Below, one piece after another: positions 6,102 through 15,991 of a stretch of DNA of 44,312 bases. The notes beneath the pieces are model-generated. The model saw only the letters and a program-made list of their open reading frames with translations, did no database searches and was not told the origin of the DNA. The translations under genes and the position numbers were made by a program. Every line of letters begins with the position of its first letter. The first letter of the stretch is position 1. The DNA comes from Clostridia bacterium (GTDB lineage Bacteria; Bacillota; Clostridia; Monoglobales; Monoglobaceae): assembly GCA_017456605.1 (NCBI GenBank), contig JAFTJA010000002.1, positions 1 through 44,312 of the forward strand. The letters are read 5' to 3'.

Positions 6102-7823
6102 TTATTTCGTCAGATTTTGAATGTCTTTCTTCAAAAGCTCGGCAATTTTTGAAGTTTCATCGGGCGTCTTGCCCTGGAGAAGACAATAAAGTTTGATTTT
6201 TGGCTCTGTGCCTGAGGGACGGACAATGAAGTTGTTTTTGTCTTCAAGCTCAAAATAGAGCACGTTTGATTTGGGAAGAAGAATTTCTTCAATCTTTCCG
6301 CTCTCAATTTCAAGGCGCTTTGATGTGCTGTAATCACGGATGGCAAGGACTTTTTTGCCCCCCAAAACCTTTGGCGGATTCTGACGGATTTCTTCCATTA
6401 TGCTTTTTATTTTTGCAATACCGTCAAGGCCTTCCATAGTGATGGACTCAACAAATTCGTGATAGAAGCCGTATTTTTTGTAAATATTCTGAAGCTGGTC
6501 ATAGAGCGAGAGGCCCTTTTCACGGTAGAAAACAGCCATTTCCGCAATGAGCATACTTGCTGAAACTGCGTCCTTGTCGCGTGCATATGTTCCGGTGAGT
6601 GAGCCATAGCTTTCTTCAAAACCAAAAAGGTAAGTTCCTTTGCCGCTTTCTTCAGCTTCCTTTATTTTCTCACCGATGAACTTGAAGCCGGTGAGGACGT
6701 CTTTCATTTCCGTGTCATAAAAGTCACAAATTTCCTTTGTCAGATTTGTGGTAACAATGGTTTTCACCACAAAGCCGTCCTCGGGGAGAATTCCTTTTTC
6801 CTTTTTGCTGGACAAAATATATTCACAAAGGAGAACACCTGTCTGGTTTCCGGTCAAGGCTATGTATTCGCCCGATTTGTCACGCACCAAAAGCCCAACT
6901 CTGTCGGCATCGGGGTCGGTACCGATGATGAGGTCGGCGTCGTTTTTCTTTGCAAGGTCGATTGCCAAAGTGAACGCCTCTTTGTTTTCGGGGTTTGGAG
7001 AGGCAACTGTGGGGAAGTTTCCGTTTGGCGCTTCCTGCTCTTTCACCACAAGAACGTTTTCAAAGCCAAGACGTGAAAGGGCACATCTCACAAGCTTGTT
7101 TCCCGAGCCGTGGAGAGGAGTATAGACAAATTTCATATCTTTGCCGAATTTTTTTACCAAATCAGGGTTTTGGCTTTGTGCCAGAACGTTTTCAAGGTAT
7201 GCGTTTTCGGTTTCTTCGCCCATTATTTCAATCATTCCGGAGCTTATACCCTCGTCAAAATCAATGATTTTTGCTCCGCCGAAAAGGGGCGTTTTTTCAA
7301 TTTCTTCAAGGACAACAGACGCAAGCTCAGGAGAGAGCTGCGCTCCGTCGCTGCCGTAAACCTTGTAGCCGTTGTATTTTGCGGGGTTGTGGCTGGCGGT
7401 TATTGCAATTCCTGCCGCCGCACCCTTGAAGCGGACCGAGAATGAAAGCTCAGGAACGGGCTTGAGTTCCGGGAAGATATATGCCTTTATGCCATTGGCA
7501 GCAAGGACTCTTGCTGCGGTTTTTGCGAATTCTTCGGATTTGTTGCGGCTGTCATAGGCAATGCAGACAGAAAGAGTGCTGCCGCTTGGGTTTGTCTTTA
7601 TCAGCTGATTTGAAAGACCCTGAGTTGCACGAGCCACAACGTAAGAATTCATACGGTTTATGCCAAGGCCGATGATCCCGCGAAGACCTGCCGTGCCGAA
7701 CTCAAGTGATGCGTGAAACCGCTCTTTTATTTCGGCTTCGTTGTTTTTTATGCTTTCAAGCTCCGGTTTCTCAGCGTCGGTGACGTTTTCCAGCCAAAGT
7801 TCATATTCGTTTTGGTATGACAT
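6102..7823 (-). CDS. pgcA: Phospho-sugar mutase (phosphoglucomutase/phosphomannomutase, PgcA-type)
   Basis: This is a 573-residue alpha-D-phosphohexomutase that interconverts glucose-1-phosphate and glucose-6-phosphate, feeding glycolysis and nucleotide-sugar synthesis for the wall. The phosphoserine loop TASHNPAKYNGYK is near residue 142. The Mg-binding loop GTDPDADR is near 300. The sugar-binding GFEESYG is near 398. The phosphate-binding RPSGTEPKIK is near 537. All four domain signatures are present and the length is normal for the PgcA group. AAAGGCGG precedes the start. It is divergent from rpiB, with both promoters in the 130-bp gap. The exact sugar preference cannot be read from the sequence. 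Confidence 0.9.
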   Translation of the reverse strand: MSYQNEYELWLENVTDAEKPELESIKNNEAEIKERFHASLEFGTAGLRGIIGLGINRMNSYVVARATQGLSNQLIKTNPSGSTLSVCIAYDSRNKSEEFAKTAARVLAANGIKAYIFPELKPVPELSFSVRFKGAAAGIAITASHNPAKYNGYKVYGSDGAQLSPELASVVLEEIEKTPLFGGAKIIDFDEGISSGMIEIMGEETENAYLENVLAQSQNPDLVKKFGKDMKFVYTPLHGSGNKLVRCALSRLGFENVLVVKEQEAPNGNFPTVASPNPENKEAFTLAIDLAKKNDADLIIGTDPDADRVGLLVRDKSGEYIALTGNQTGVLLCEYILSSKKEKGILPEDGFVVKTIVTTNLTKEICDFYDTEMKDVLTGFKFIGEKIKEAEESGKGTYLFGFEESYGSLTGTYARDKDAVSASMLIAEMAVFYREKGLSLYDQLQNIYKKYGFYHEFVESITMEGLDGIAKIKSIMEEIRQNPPKVLGGKKVLAIRDYSTSKRLEIESGKIEEILLPKSNVLYFELEDKNNFIVRPSGTEPKIKLYCLLQGKTPDETSKIAELLKKDIQNLTK

Positions 7824-7863
7824 ATAAAGTTCCGCCTTTCATTTATGTAATGTTTTTTATTAT

Positions 7864-7892
7864 ATAATATCACAAATAATATTTTTTGTCAA
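7864..7892 (-). promoter_or_regulatory. Promoter of the phosphohexomutase gene
   Basis: On the minus strand, TTGACA (7892-7887) and TATTAT (7869-7864) are 17 bp apart with a TGA extension before the -10. The start codon is about 40 bases downstream. Confidence 0.7.
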
Positions 7893-7897
7893 AAAGA

Positions 7898-7926
7898 TTG
7901 ATATTTAAGTTTAAATTTGTTATTAT
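7898..7926 (+). promoter_or_regulatory. Promoter of the rpiB-ispG-polC-tex-MATE run
   Basis: TTGATA (7898-7903) and TATTAT (7921-7926) are 17 bp apart with a TGT extension. It is almost back to back with the divergent promoter at 7864-7892. Confidence 0.65.
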
Positions 7927-7962
7927 TTATATAGCAGAAAAATTCAAAAGGAGAAGATGAAA

Positions 7963-8400
7963 ATGATTGCAATAGGTTCAGACCATGGTGGTATAAACTT
8001 AAAAAATATTATAAAAGACTTTCTGGACAAAAAGGGGCTTTCTTACAAAGATTTTGGAACATACAGTGCGGAGTCCTGCGACTATCCTGATTTTGCCAAA
8101 GCGGTTTGCACCTCGGTGGTTTCAGGGGAGAGTGAAAAAGGAATTCTTGTTTGCGGAACAGGTATCGGAATGAGTATGGCAGCAAACAAGATAAAGGGTA
8201 TTCGTGCGGCGCACGTTACTGATACATACAGTGCCAGGATGACAAAGGAGCATAACGATGCAAATGTGATTTGCCTTGGTGAGAGAATTACCGGCTGTGA
8301 TTTGGCGCTGGAGATTGTAAATGCCTATCTTGAGGCGTCTTTCCAGGGGGGAAGACACGAAGGAAGAGTGAAAAAGGTTATGGCATTTGAGGAAGAATAA
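7963..8400 (+). CDS. rpiB: Ribose-5-phosphate isomerase B
   Basis: This is a 145-residue enzyme that interconverts ribose-5-phosphate and ribulose-5-phosphate in the non-oxidative pentose phosphate pathway. The N-terminal IGSDHGG phosphate/sugar motif is at 4-10. The catalytic Cys is C64 in VCGTGIGMS, and ARMTKEHNDAN carries the later active-site His. The length is standard for RpiB. AAAGGAG at 7947-7953 is 9 bases from this ATG and only 3 from an in-frame ATG at 7957, so I prefer 7963. It is the first gene of a run with ispG and polC. Some RpiB-like proteins act on other sugars (allose, galactose), but this looks like the standard form. Confidence 0.92.
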   Translation: MIAIGSDHGGINLKNIIKDFLDKKGLSYKDFGTYSAESCDYPDFAKAVCTSVVSGESEKGILVCGTGIGMSMAANKIKGIRAAHVTDTYSARMTKEHNDANVICLGERITGCDLALEIVNAYLEASFQGGRHEGRVKKVMAFEEE

Positions 8401-8422
8401 AATTTTGAAAGAGGAAATTTTT

Positions 8423-9475
8423 ATGAAAGATGTCCGCAAGGTTAAAATAGGAAATGTGACCATCGGCGGCGGCGAGAAAATCGCCGTTCAGTCAATGACA
8501 ACAAAATATACCGCAGATGTTTGTGCCACGGTGGAGCAGATTAAAGCCCTGGAGGCTGTGGGCTGTGACATTGTGCGTGTGGGGATTCCCGACGAAGAAA
8601 GTGCAAGGGCCATTTTTGACATAAAATCAAAGATAAATATACCTCTTGTTGCGGACATTCATTTTGACTGGAGACTGGCACTTATCTGTATGGAGCGCGG
8701 TGCTGACAAAATTCGCATTAACCCCGGAAATATCGGGGGCGAGGACCGGGCAAAGGCTGTTGCTGACGAGGCAAAGCGGCGGAACATTCCCATCCGCATA
8801 GGTGTGAACGGCGGCTCTTTGGAAAAGGAAACCCTTGCAAAGTACGGCGCACCAACGGCTGAGGCGATGGTTGAGAGCGCTGAGGGGCATATACGGATTT
8901 TGGAAAAATACGGTTTTTATGATACGGTGGTTTCTATGAAATCATCAAACGTGAAAAGGACCATTGAGGCGTATCGTCTGGCAAGGGAAAGGTTTGATTA
9001 TCCCCTCCACATCGGTGTGACCGAGGCGGGAACATATAAGGGCGGCGTGGTTAAATCTGCAATCGGAATTGGCTCCCTTTTGGCTGACGGAATAGGTGAA
9101 ACCATCAGGGTTTCCCTCACCGATGACCCGCGCCTTGAGGTTGAGACTGCAAGGATTATCCTTAAATCTCTGGACCTTTTAAAGGGCGGAGTTGAGGTGG
9201 TTTCGTGTCCTACCTGCGGCAGATGCAAAATTGACCTTATTTCAATCGCAAAGGAAGTAAACGCCCGCCTTGAAAAATGTGACAAAAACCTGAAAGTTGC
9301 TGTTATGGGCTGTGTCGTGAACGGCCCGGGGGAAGCGAAGGACGCAGACATCGGGATTGCCGGGGGAGACAGCTGTGCTGTGCTTTTCAAAAAAGGTGAG
9401 ATAGTAGGAAAAATCGAAGAAGAAAGAATTGTTGAAACACTTCTTGATGAAATTGAGAAAATGGAAGGGAATTGA
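8423..9475 (+). CDS. ispG: (E)-4-hydroxy-3-methylbut-2-enyl-diphosphate synthase (flavodoxin-type)
   Basis: This is a 350-residue [4Fe-4S] enzyme of the MEP isoprenoid pathway that converts MEcPP to HMBPP. The TIM-barrel half carries QSMTTKYTADV near 23 and the C-terminal reductase half has CPTCGRCKID near 263 plus GCVVNGPGE, giving the three cluster Cys residues. GAAAGAGG precedes ATG 8423; an upstream in-frame ATG at 8387 lies inside rpiB and has no site. It overlaps or abuts polC. The dxr-rseP-ispG-polC order is common in Clostridia; here rpiB replaces dxr-rseP upstream. Confidence 0.93.
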   Translation: MKDVRKVKIGNVTIGGGEKIAVQSMTTKYTADVCATVEQIKALEAVGCDIVRVGIPDEESARAIFDIKSKINIPLVADIHFDWRLALICMERGADKIRINPGNIGGEDRAKAVADEAKRRNIPIRIGVNGGSLEKETLAKYGAPTAEAMVESAEGHIRILEKYGFYDTVVSMKSSNVKRTIEAYRLARERFDYPLHIGVTEAGTYKGGVVKSAIGIGSLLADGIGETIRVSLTDDPRLEVETARIILKSLDLLKGGVEVVSCPTCGRCKIDLISIAKEVNARLEKCDKNLKVAVMGCVVNGPGEAKDADIGIAGGDSCAVLFKKGEIVGKIEEERIVETLLDEIEKMEGN

Positions 9476-9480
9476 TTTGG

Positions 9481-12400
9481 TTGTCGAAAATACTCGAAGT
9501 CTTTGACAAGGTAACGGTTTTGGAGCCGTTTGCCTCTTGCCTTGACAAAACCGAAATAATAGATTTTGTGGTTGATATAGGCAAAAAGTCTGCCAATATT
9601 ACAATCGGGTGTGATTTTCTTATTTCAAAGCCGGAGCTTTTTGACTTTGGCGAACAGATAAAGACGGTTTATTCCCTCGATGATGTTGAAATAAAGATCA
9701 GATATAGCGGAATAGAATTCTCAAAGGAGTACTACAAAGGACTTCTTTTTTCGCTTTTTAAAAAGTGTAATATATGCAAAGCCTTTCTCATATCAAGCAT
9801 CGGTGAGCTTTGTGGTGACGTTTTGAAAATCAAAAACGTCAAAAGCGGCAAGGAAATACTCAAAGAAAGCAAGTGCGAAAAAATCCTTGAAGAAATAGTC
9901 AGCTTTGAGCTGGGCAGAAAGATAACGGTTGAGATTGATGCGCAAAGTTTGGATATAGAGACTTATACCACTGAAAAAGAAGAACGGCTCGAAAAAATAA
10001 GCAAAAAGTTTCAGGAAATGGCACCAAAGAAAAAGGAAGAGCCGCCTACAGACAATCAGGGCACAGTTCTTGATGTGGGAACAATCTTTGGAAAACCCAT
10101 TGATGAAGAAGTTTCTGAAATGGTGTCCCTTCGTGCCGGCATGGGGATTTGTGCGGTCATGGGCGAAATCATTGATGTTGAAGTGCGGGAGATACAAAAG
10201 GACGGAAAGCTTGCATTCATTGCGGTGAACTTTGACCTTGGTGACGACAGCTGGGGCATTTGTTGTGAGCTTTTTGGAAAAGCTGAAAAGATAAAGCCAC
10301 TTCTTCCTGCTATCAAAGAGAGGAACATCCTGAAAGTCAGAGGCGACTATAATTTTGATGAACGTGCCCGTTGCGAAAAGCTGAAAGTGCTTTCCATTGA
10401 GCTTATGAATAAACCCGCGACCAGACAGGATAACGCGGAAGAAAAGCGCGTGGAGCTTCACCTTCATACAAAAATGAGCGCAAAGGATGCCATCACCTCG
10501 CCAAGCGACCTGATAAACCGTGCGGCGGCATGGGGACACAGCGCCCTTGCAATAACCGACCACGGTGTGGCTCAGGCGTTCCCCGAGGCAATGGGAGCTT
10601 TGTCAAAAATAAGAAAGAACGGTCAGGATTTTAAAATCATCTATGGAACAGAGGGCTATTTTGTAAATGACTTACCCATCGGAGTGGACAGTGTGCCCGA
10701 AAGCGTCAGGGATAAAATTTACATAGTTTTTGACATTGAAACAACCGGGCTGAGTCCCGAAACCGAGACGATTACCGAGATAGGCGCGGTGAAAATTATG
10801 GACGGCGAGGTGGTAAACACATTTTCAAAGCTTATAAACCCACAGAGGGAAATTTCACCCCGGATAACCGAGCTTACGGGGATTACCAACGAAATGGTGA
10901 AGGATGCACCCACCATTGATGCGGTGCTTCCTGAGTTTCTTGATTTTTGTGGTGCACGGAATAATGTTAAAAACACAATTGTTGCCCACAATGCCAAGTT
11001 TGACACGGGCTTTATAAAGGCCGAGATAGAAAGATACAATCAGAAAAATAGCGAAAACCCCCTTTCTTTTGACAAATATCCCGTGGTTGATACGGTTGAA
11101 CTTTCAAAAGAATTGTTTCCTGAGGAGAAAACCCACAAGCTTGATGCGGTATGTGCTCGGCTTGGTGTATCTCTTGAAAACCACCACCGCGCCCTTGATG
11201 ATGCAACGGCAACGGCCGAAGTCTTTATCAAGATGCATCAGATAAAAGAAAAAAGAAAATTGAACATCGATGAAAATTGGACGGTGGAATCCAACCCCGA
11301 ACTCCTTAAAAAACCATATAATCATATTGTTATACTTGCGAAAAATGAAACGGGACTCAAGAATATGTACAGATTGATTTCAAAATCAAATCTTGACTAT
11401 TTTTATAAAAGACCAAGAATCCCAAAGAGTGTGCTTTCAAGATTTCGTGAGGGGCTTATTGTAGGCAGTGCCTGCGAGGCAGGCGAACTTTATACCGCCA
11501 TCCGTCAGGGAAGACCGGATGAAGAAATTGAAAAAATTGCGGCTTTTTATGACTACCTTGAAATTCAGCCCCTTGGCAACAATGACTTTTTGGTGAGAAG
11601 CGGGGAGGTTGAAAGCCGTGAGGCGCTGAAAGAATTGAACCGAAAGGTTGTGGCTTTGGGCGAAAAGCTTGGGAAGATGGTGGTTGCTACCTGCGATGTG
11701 CATTTTATGGACCCCAAGGACGAGCTTTACAGACGCGTTCTTCAGGGTGCTCAGGGCTATGACGATGCTGATATGCAGGCACCTCTTTATTTCAGGACAA
11801 CAGATGAGATGCTGGAGGAGTTTTCATACCTTGGCAAAGAAAAGGCGTATGAGGTGGTGGTGAAAAACACCAACATTATTGCGGATATGATTGAAGACGT
11901 TGTTCCCCTGAGGGGTGGCACGTACAACCCGTCAATCGAAAACTGTGAGCAGGATCTTGAAGAAATGTGCAGAAAGCGTGCCCACGAGATTTATGGGGAC
12001 GAGCTACCCGAAATTGTCAAAGCTCGTATGGACAAGGAGCTTGGCTGTATTTTGGGATATGGCTTTGCAGTTATGTATATGATTGCCCACAAGCTGGTGA
12101 AAAAGTCCAACGAGGCGGGATATCTGGTTGGTTCCCGTGGCTCTGTTGGTTCAAGCTTTGCGGCGTATCTTGCGGGGATTACTGAGGTTAATGCCCTGGC
12201 GCCCCACTATGTTTGCCCAAATTGCAAAGAGTCTGAGTTTTTCACCAAGGGCGAATATAATATAGGTATAGATATGCCGGACAAAAATTGTCCCAAGTGC
12301 GGGCAAGCCATGCACAAGGACGGCTTCAACATTCCCTTTGAAACATTCTTGGGCTTCAAGGGGGACAAGGTTCCGGATATTGACCTGAACTTTTCGGGTG

Positions 12401-13818
12401 AGTATCAGGCAACAGCACACAAGTATGTTGGCGAGCTGTTTGGTGATGCTTTTGTGTTCAAGGCGGGGACAATCGGCACAATCGCTGACAAAACCGCAAT
12501 CGGTTTTTACGGCAGAAAATATTATGAAAACAAAGGGATAAAGCCCACTCAGGCGGAGCTCAAGAGGGTTTCAAAGGGGCTTATTGATATAAAAAACACC
12601 ACCGGTCAGCATCCGGGGGGAATTATTGTATGCCCAAAAACCATGGACATTCACGAATTCTGTCCCGTTCAGCATCCGGCTGAGAAAAAGGATTCGGGGA
12701 TAATCACCACGCATTTTGATTTCCATTCAATCCACGACAACCTTTTGAAGCTTGACATCTTAGGCCACGACGACCCGTCAACAATCAGGATGCTTGAATC
12801 ACTCACCGGGCTTGACGCAACAAAAATTCCTCTTGATGACCCCGAAACAATGAGCATTTTTTCAGGTACTGACGCTATCGGCGTTACCCCTGAGCAGATA
12901 CATTCAAAGGTGGGAACTTTCGGCGTTCCGGAGTTTGGAACGTCCTTTACCCGACAGATGCTTCTTGATACACTTCCCAAAACTTTCTATGAGCTTGTTT
13001 TGATTGCGGGTCTTTCTCACGGAACAGACGTGTGGCTTGGCAATGCTCAGGAGCTTATAAAGTCAGGAACAGCCACTCTTTCAGAGGTTATCGGTGTGCG
13101 TGATGATATTATGACATATCTTATGAACAAGGGTGTAGAGCCGGGGCTTGCTTTCAAAATAATGGAGTTTGTCCGCAAGGGCAGAGCCGCAAAAGAGGGT
13201 ATGCCCGAAGAATTTGAAACCCCTATGCGAGAAAACAATGTGCCTGACTGGTACATTGACTCCTGTAAAAAGATAAAGTATATGTTCCCAAAAGCTCATG
13301 CGGCGGCGTATGTAATGATGGCTTTCCGTGTGGCATATTTCAAGGTGCATCACCCTCTGGAATTTTATATTGCCTATTTCACTGTGCGTGCCGACCTTTT
13401 TGACGCAAAGATTATGGCTCAGGGTGATGAGGTCCTGATGGCTGAAATGAAAAACCTTGAAATGCGGCAAAACGACTGGTCGGCAACGGAAAAATCGGTT
13501 TATACCATCTGTGAAATCGTTCACGAGATGTATCAAAGGGGCTTTGAATTTTTGCCCGTGGACCTTTATGAGTCAGACGCCTTCAAATTCCAACGTGTTG
13601 AGGGGAAAATAAGACTTCCCATAAACGCCTTTCAGGGTGTGGGTGATGCAGCGGCTCAAAATATTGTTGATGCCCGTGAAAATGGAGAGTTTGTTTCAAT
13701 AGAAGACTTGAAGCAGCGGGCGCATCTTACCAAAACGGTTATAGAGACATTGGGCGAAAATGGATGCCTTGAGGGGCTTTCCGAAACCAGCCAGATTTCA
13801 CTTTTTGATGAATTGTAA
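9481..13818 (+). CDS. polC: DNA polymerase III alpha subunit, Gram-positive PolC type
   Basis: This is the replicative polymerase with built-in 3'-5' proofreading, 1445 residues, normal for PolC. In order: N-terminal PolC domain (1-180), OB fold (about 205-320), PHP domain beginning ELHLHTKMSA near 326, DEDD exonuclease starting YIVFDIETTGLS near 415 and placed within the PHP domain, Cys4 zinc site (CPNC near 911, CPKC near 937), palm with PDIDLNFSGEYQ near 965, and the C-terminal helix-hairpin-helix region. Start choice: GAAGGGA (9464-9470) is 10 bases from TTG 9481 and only one base from TTG 9472, so 9481 is preferred, but 9472 (1448 residues) is possible. It follows ispG directly and is 17 bases before tex. 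Confidence 0.95.
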   Translation: MSKILEVFDKVTVLEPFASCLDKTEIIDFVVDIGKKSANITIGCDFLISKPELFDFGEQIKTVYSLDDVEIKIRYSGIEFSKEYYKGLLFSLFKKCNICKAFLISSIGELCGDVLKIKNVKSGKEILKESKCEKILEEIVSFELGRKITVEIDAQSLDIETYTTEKEERLEKISKKFQEMAPKKKEEPPTDNQGTVLDVGTIFGKPIDEEVSEMVSLRAGMGICAVMGEIIDVEVREIQKDGKLAFIAVNFDLGDDSWGICCELFGKAEKIKPLLPAIKERNILKVRGDYNFDERARCEKLKVLSIELMNKPATRQDNAEEKRVELHLHTKMSAKDAITSPSDLINRAAAWGHSALAITDHGVAQAFPEAMGALSKIRKNGQDFKIIYGTEGYFVNDLPIGVDSVPESVRDKIYIVFDIETTGLSPETETITEIGAVKIMDGEVVNTFSKLINPQREISPRITELTGITNEMVKDAPTIDAVLPEFLDFCGARNNVKNTIVAHNAKFDTGFIKAEIERYNQKNSENPLSFDKYPVVDTVELSKELFPEEKTHKLDAVCARLGVSLENHHRALDDATATAEVFIKMHQIKEKRKLNIDENWTVESNPELLKKPYNHIVILAKNETGLKNMYRLISKSNLDYFYKRPRIPKSVLSRFREGLIVGSACEAGELYTAIRQGRPDEEIEKIAAFYDYLEIQPLGNNDFLVRSGEVESREALKELNRKVVALGEKLGKMVVATCDVHFMDPKDELYRRVLQGAQGYDDADMQAPLYFRTTDEMLEEFSYLGKEKAYEVVVKNTNIIADMIEDVVPLRGGTYNPSIENCEQDLEEMCRKRAHEIYGDELPEIVKARMDKELGCILGYGFAVMYMIAHKLVKKSNEAGYLVGSRGSVGSSFAAYLAGITEVNALAPHYVCPNCKESEFFTKGEYNIGIDMPDKNCPKCGQAMHKDGFNIPFETFLGFKGDKVPDIDLNFSGEYQATAHKYVGELFGDAFVFKAGTIGTIADKTAIGFYGRKYYENKGIKPTQAELKRVSKGLIDIKNTTGQHPGGIIVCPKTMDIHEFCPVQHPAEKKDSGIITTHFDFHSIHDNLLKLDILGHDDPSTIRMLESLTGLDATKIPLDDPETMSIFSGTDAIGVTPEQIHSKVGTFGVPEFGTSFTRQMLLDTLPKTFYELVLIAGLSHGTDVWLGNAQELIKSGTATLSEVIGVRDDIMTYLMNKGVEPGLAFKIMEFVRKGRAAKEGMPEEFETPMRENNVPDWYIDSCKKIKYMFPKAHAAAYVMMAFRVAYFKVHHPLEFYIAYFTVRADLFDAKIMAQGDEVLMAEMKNLEMRQNDWSATEKSVYTICEIVHEMYQRGFEFLPVDLYESDAFKFQRVEGKIRLPINAFQGVGDAAAQNIVDARENGEFVSIEDLKQRAHLTKTVIETLGENGCLEGLSETSQISLFDEL

Positions 13819-13835
13819 AGAAGGAGAGAACAAAA

Positions 13836-15989
13836 ATGACAATAGCTGAAAGACTTGCAAGCGAACTGAGCCTCAAGCAATGGCAGGTGGACAACACCAT
13901 AGCACTTCTTGACGAGGGGAACACCATTCCCTTTATTTCCCGTTACCGCAAAGAGGCAACGGGTGAACTGAATGACGAGGTGCTTCGCACGTTTTTTGAA
14001 CGCCTCACATATCTTCGAAATCTTGAAGAAAGAAAGGAAGATATAAAGCGGATTATCGGCGAGCAGGGAAAGCTTACTGACGAGCTTGCAGCAGAAATTG
14101 ATAGGGCAGAAAAGCTTTCTGAGCTTGAGGATATTTATAGGCCGTACAGACCCAAGCGCCGTACCCGTGCCACGGTCGCAAAGGAAAAGGGCCTCGAGCC
14201 TCTTGCTATGGAAATATATCTCCAAAACACCAAGGCTGAAAGCCTTGAAAGCATGGCCCTCCCCTTTGTGGATGTAGAAAAAGGCGTTGAAACGGTGGAA
14301 GATGCAATAAATGGAGCTATGGACATCATTGCTGAAATTATTTCGGACAATGCTGAGCACAGAAAAGAAATCCGCAGTATGTTCATGGAAAAAGGTCTGC
14401 TTTGCTCAAAAGCGGCGACAGATGAGGACTCGGTTTACAGAAATTATTATGACTTTTCAGAGCCGGTGAAAAAGGCGGCCAGCCACCGTGTGCTCGCCAT
14501 AGACCGTGGCGAAAATGAGCAGATACTCACCGTTTCTGTTTTTTGCGAGGAAGAAAAGGTGCTTGAATATCTGAAAAGCAGCGAAATAACAAACCCTGCA
14601 TCTATCACTGCAGAGATTGTTGCGGCTGCAACAGAGGACGCATACAAAAGGCTTATACAGCCCAGCATTGAACGTGAAATCAGGAGCGAGCTCACCGACA
14701 ACGCTCAGGAGCAGGCGATGCAGGTCTTCAAGGTGAACCTCAAAAATCTTCTTATGCAGTCGCCCATCCGCGGACAGGTAGTCTTAGGTCTTGACCCGGG
14801 ATATCGTACAGGATGCAAGGTGGGGGTTGTTGACGAGACGGGAAAGGTGCTTGACACAGGGGTTATTTATATAACCCATTCAGAGGCGCAGAAAGAGGCG
14901 GCAAAAGTCTTTATCAAAGGACTTATCAAAAAGCACGGAATTACACTTATTTCAATAGGCAACGGAACTGCATCAAAGGAAACCGAAATTTTTGCATCAG
15001 AGCTGATAAAAGAAATTCCTGAATGTAACACAAAATATATAATTACCAACGAAGCGGGGGCGTCGGTGTATTCTGCGTCAAAACTTGCCACAGAAGAATT
15101 CCCCGACTTTGACGTAACCCAGAGAAGTGCAATTTCAATTGCAAGACGTGTTCAGGACCCCCTTGCAGAGTTGGTAAAAATTGAGCCAAAGGCAATAGGC
15201 GTAGGTCAGTATCAGCACGACATGAATCAGAAGCGTCTGGGCGAGGTGCTTGGTGGCGTGGTTGAAGACTGCGTAAATAGTGTGGGCGTTGACTTGAACA
15301 CCGCATCAGCACCGCTTCTTGGCTACGTTTCAGGGATAAATATGACAATAGCTAACAATATTGTAAAATACAGGGAAGAAGAGGGGCGTTTTACCAGTCG
15401 AACACAGCTTAAAAAGGTTGGAAAGCTTGGACCAAAGGCCTTTGAACAGTGCGCGGGATTCTTGAGAATTCCAGGGGGCAAAAATGTTCTTGACAACACC
15501 TCGGTACATCCGGAAAGCTATGATGCGGCAAAGAGCCTGCTTGAGCATCTTGGGTACACTCTTTCGGATGTAGAAAATGGCGGGCTTGGCGACATTAAAG
15601 ACCGCATGAAAGAAAGCAATATTGCAGCGTTGGCAGAAAAGCTTGGTGTGGGTGTTCCTACTCTCCGTGACATTGTTGATGAAATAACAAAGCCCGGCCG
15701 TGACCCACGTGATTCGGTTGAACAGCCGCTTCTTCGCGAGGACGTTATGAGTATGGAAGATTTAAAGCCGGATATGATTCTCACAGGGACAGTGCGGAAT
15801 GTTATTGATTTTGGTGCGTTTGTGGACATTGGTGTTCATCAGGACGGGCTTGTTCACGTTTCCCAGCTCAGCGAAAAGTTTGTAAAGCATCCCATGGACG
15901 TGGTTTCTGTGGGTGATATTGTGAAGGTAAAGGTGTTGGAGGTTGATGTTGCCAAAAAGAGAATATCCCTCACCATGAAAGGGGTTTAA
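13836..15989 (+). CDS. tex: Tex-family S1 RNA-binding protein (transcription accessory)
   Basis: This is a 717-residue Tex protein, a conserved nucleic-acid-binding factor with roles in transcription and RNA turnover. It has the Tex N-terminal HTH region (1-190), a YqgF/RNase H-like domain starting VLGLDPGYRTGCK near 313, a helix-hairpin-helix pair near 490-560 (VDLNTASAPLLGYVSGI) and a C-terminal S1 domain from about 645 (GTVRNVIDFGAFVDIGV). Length and order match the family. GAAGGAGAG precedes the ATG. It is co-oriented with polC and nearly touches the MATE gene. Confidence 0.93.
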   Translation: MTIAERLASELSLKQWQVDNTIALLDEGNTIPFISRYRKEATGELNDEVLRTFFERLTYLRNLEERKEDIKRIIGEQGKLTDELAAEIDRAEKLSELEDIYRPYRPKRRTRATVAKEKGLEPLAMEIYLQNTKAESLESMALPFVDVEKGVETVEDAINGAMDIIAEIISDNAEHRKEIRSMFMEKGLLCSKAATDEDSVYRNYYDFSEPVKKAASHRVLAIDRGENEQILTVSVFCEEEKVLEYLKSSEITNPASITAEIVAAATEDAYKRLIQPSIEREIRSELTDNAQEQAMQVFKVNLKNLLMQSPIRGQVVLGLDPGYRTGCKVGVVDETGKVLDTGVIYITHSEAQKEAAKVFIKGLIKKHGITLISIGNGTASKETEIFASELIKEIPECNTKYIITNEAGASVYSASKLATEEFPDFDVTQRSAISIARRVQDPLAELVKIEPKAIGVGQYQHDMNQKRLGEVLGGVVEDCVNSVGVDLNTASAPLLGYVSGINMTIANNIVKYREEEGRFTSRTQLKKVGKLGPKAFEQCAGFLRIPGGKNVLDNTSVHPESYDAAKSLLEHLGYTLSDVENGGLGDIKDRMKESNIAALAEKLGVGVPTLRDIVDEITKPGRDPRDSVEQPLLREDVMSMEDLKPDMILTGTVRNVIDFGAFVDIGVHQDGLVHVSQLSEKFVKHPMDVVSVGDIVKVKVLEVDVAKKRISLTMKGV

Positions 15990-15991
15990 GG